Origin: Bacteroidales bacterium UBA2559
GTDB lineage: Bacteria > Bacteroidota > Bacteroidia > Bacteroidales > Bacteroidaceae
DNA length: 5,671 bases
Assembly (NCBI GenBank): GCA_002340405.1
Contig: DDLZ01000115.1
Location: 1,316-6,986, forward strand
Reading direction: 5' to 3'
Position numbers and translations under genes: made by a program. Of the stretch, positions 4,628 to 5,671 are shown one piece after another (position 1 is the first letter of the stretch; each line of letters starts with the position of its first letter). The notes under the pieces are model-generated. The model saw only the letters and a program-made list of their open reading frames with translations. It was not told where the DNA came from and made no database searches.

Positions 4628-5671
4628 CTATTCAAGCACATATTCCGGCAACTTGTCAAGCGCAGGCGTCTCATAGATAGAGAGGCGTAAACGGAAATTA
4701 CGCAGCTCATCAATGGTATATTGCGGCGGTGTACAGTCGGCAGGTATGGGCATATTTGAGAATGTCTGGAAGTAGAGCATCATAGCATCACGCCACCATA
4801 TGGCATCTTTAGCCTGACGTACCAGCTTGTCATGTACCTGTCGGTAACGGTGTGCATCGACATACTTCTCCACGCTCTCCCATACATCTATAAATCCGCG
4901 CGCTTCATCTATACCCTCCTGGAAGGTGTAACAGAGCTCATCCCAAAGGGTACGGCCGCTCTTCATCTTGTAATCCCAGGGCAGATGGTGGAACCAGAGT
5001 ATAAGGTTCTCAGGACAGGCCTCCACATTGTTATAAAGAGACTTGAGCGGCTCATGATACTGTGACACTGCATCGGATCCGTTTACGGTACGGTCAAAGC
5101 CTATGCCGTCAGCCGCTGCCTTATGATAGTAAGGCGGCATCCAGTCGGGACGTGAAGCCGATTCCCAAGGGCCGGGGCCGTAGTGGCCGGCATGTGAGAA
5201 GCAGTGGTGCAGGCCCAGGGGCATCTCATATTTTACCGATGCTTCGTGCGATGCCATCATTATCTCCATCATCGGCTCCAGAAACTTCTTATTGTCGGTG
5301 AATGTCTGCTTGAGCCACTCGTCAAGGATCTGCTCCGAGCTGAGTTCGGGATTCCATACCATACGTCCGTATGCATACCAGTTGGCCTGTGCCAGATGGT
5401 GTCCGCACCAGTTGATGCTGTCGCCGATATTGGTAACGCCTGCAATCGCATTGATGTTATTGCCATGTACCTTGCCAAGGGTTATGGCTGCAACCGTACT
5501 GCCCTTGCCTTTCTGATATGTATCGCTGTCAAGCACCTCTTTCCACATGGGATGCAGATAGACCATATGATTGCTATGACCCATGTACTCCTGAGTGATC
5601 TGGAGCTCGGCCATCACATTTGTCTTCTCCATCTGTCCGAACAGAGGGCTGAACGGTTCACGCGGCTGGAA
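4628..5671 (-). CDS. Alpha-glucuronidase GH67, C-terminal half (5' end outside window)
   Basis: The frame is open through the right edge, so the window holds the last 347 residues of a protein of roughly 650-720. The ATG at 5632 is internal: the 13 upstream codons read FQPREPFSPLFGQ, which is conserved GH67 sequence. GH67 enzymes remove 4-O-methyl-D-glucuronic acid from the non-reducing end of glucuronoxylan oligosaccharides by inversion. Glu in ITQEYMG (codon 5590-5588) corresponds to one of the two proposed catalytic-base carboxylates. The other, an Asp 28 residues earlier in family members, would fall on the codon just beyond the edge. Other family landmarks are HMVYLHPMWKEVLDSDTY, NIGDSINWCGHHLAQAN, YYHKAAADGIGFDRT, and LWFHHLPWDYKMKSGRTLWD. 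Localisation cannot be judged without the N-terminus. The URO-D gene follows after 47 bp with no terminator or clear promoter between them, so co-transcription is likely. Confidence 0.96.
   Translation of the reverse strand, partial: FQPREPFSPLFGQMEKTNVMAELQITQEYMGHSNHMVYLHPMWKEVLDSDTYQKGKGSTVAAITLGKVHGNNINAIAGVTNIGDSINWCGHHLAQANWYAYGRMVWNPELSSEQILDEWLKQTFTDNKKFLEPMMEIMMASHEASVKYEMPLGLHHCFSHAGHYGPGPWESASRPDWMPPYYHKAAADGIGFDRTVNGSDAVSQYHEPLKSLYNNVEACPENLILWFHHLPWDYKMKSGRTLWDELCYTFQEGIDEARGFIDVWESVEKYVDAHRYRQVHDKLVRQAKDAIWWRDAMMLYFQTFSNMPIPADCTPPQYTIDELRNFRLRLSIYETPALDKLPEYVLE

Noticed and set aside
5630..5632. ATG at 5632 as the true start of the GH67 gene
   Set aside because: The frame continues upstream to the window edge with conserved GH67 residues, and a 334-residue protein would be only half the family length.
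1..5671. CRISPR array, insertion sequence, transposase or phage genes
   Set aside because: No regularly spaced direct repeats of CRISPR size, no terminal inverted repeats flanking a transposase, and no integrase or phage protein could be recognised on either strand.

Overview
The window looks like chromosomal DNA from a plant-polysaccharide-degrading member of the Bacteroidota, probably a gut or rumen Bacteroidales. Three signs support this: start codons lack a clear Shine-Dalgarno sequence, the recognisable promoters fit the Bacteroidetes -33 TTTG / -7 TAnnTTTG type, and xylan-directed glycoside hydrolases are clustered. The lineage call is inference; no marker gene fixes genus or species.

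Layout, all protein genes on the minus strand and therefore read from right to left. The right edge (4628-5671) is the C-terminal half of a GH67 alpha-glucuronidase whose 5' part lies outside the window. After 47 bp comes a uroporphyrinogen-decarboxylase-fold (URO-D/MtaA-like) methyltransferase-family protein (3519-4580), and after 18 bp a GH43 glycosidase with a signal peptide and a C-terminal CBM6-like domain (1839-3500). These three form an apparent operon that ends at an 11-bp perfect inverted repeat followed by a T tract (1774-1815). A promoter directly after this terminator (1763-1770) serves a corrinoid (B12-binding) methyl-carrier protein (1098-1733). A plus-strand tRNA-Thr(CGU) gene (954-1026) and two back-to-back promoters separate this block from a fabG-like reductase (41-769). 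A further gene may start at the left edge.

How the genes may work together: GH67 enzymes release 4-O-methyl-D-glucuronic acid from glucuronoxylan oligosaccharides, and GH43 enzymes commonly remove arabinose or xylose from the same polymer. A URO-D-family methyltransferase and a corrinoid carrier are the usual parts of cobalamin-dependent methyl-transfer (O-demethylase) systems. Their placement around GH67 and GH43 suggests that the 4-O-methyl group of the released sugar acid is removed by a corrinoid-dependent route and passed to C1 metabolism. I consider this the most interesting content of the window. It is an inference from gene content and chemistry. The methyl-accepting enzyme (MT2) and the corrinoid reactivase are not visible here. 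FabG and the tRNA appear to be unrelated neighbours.
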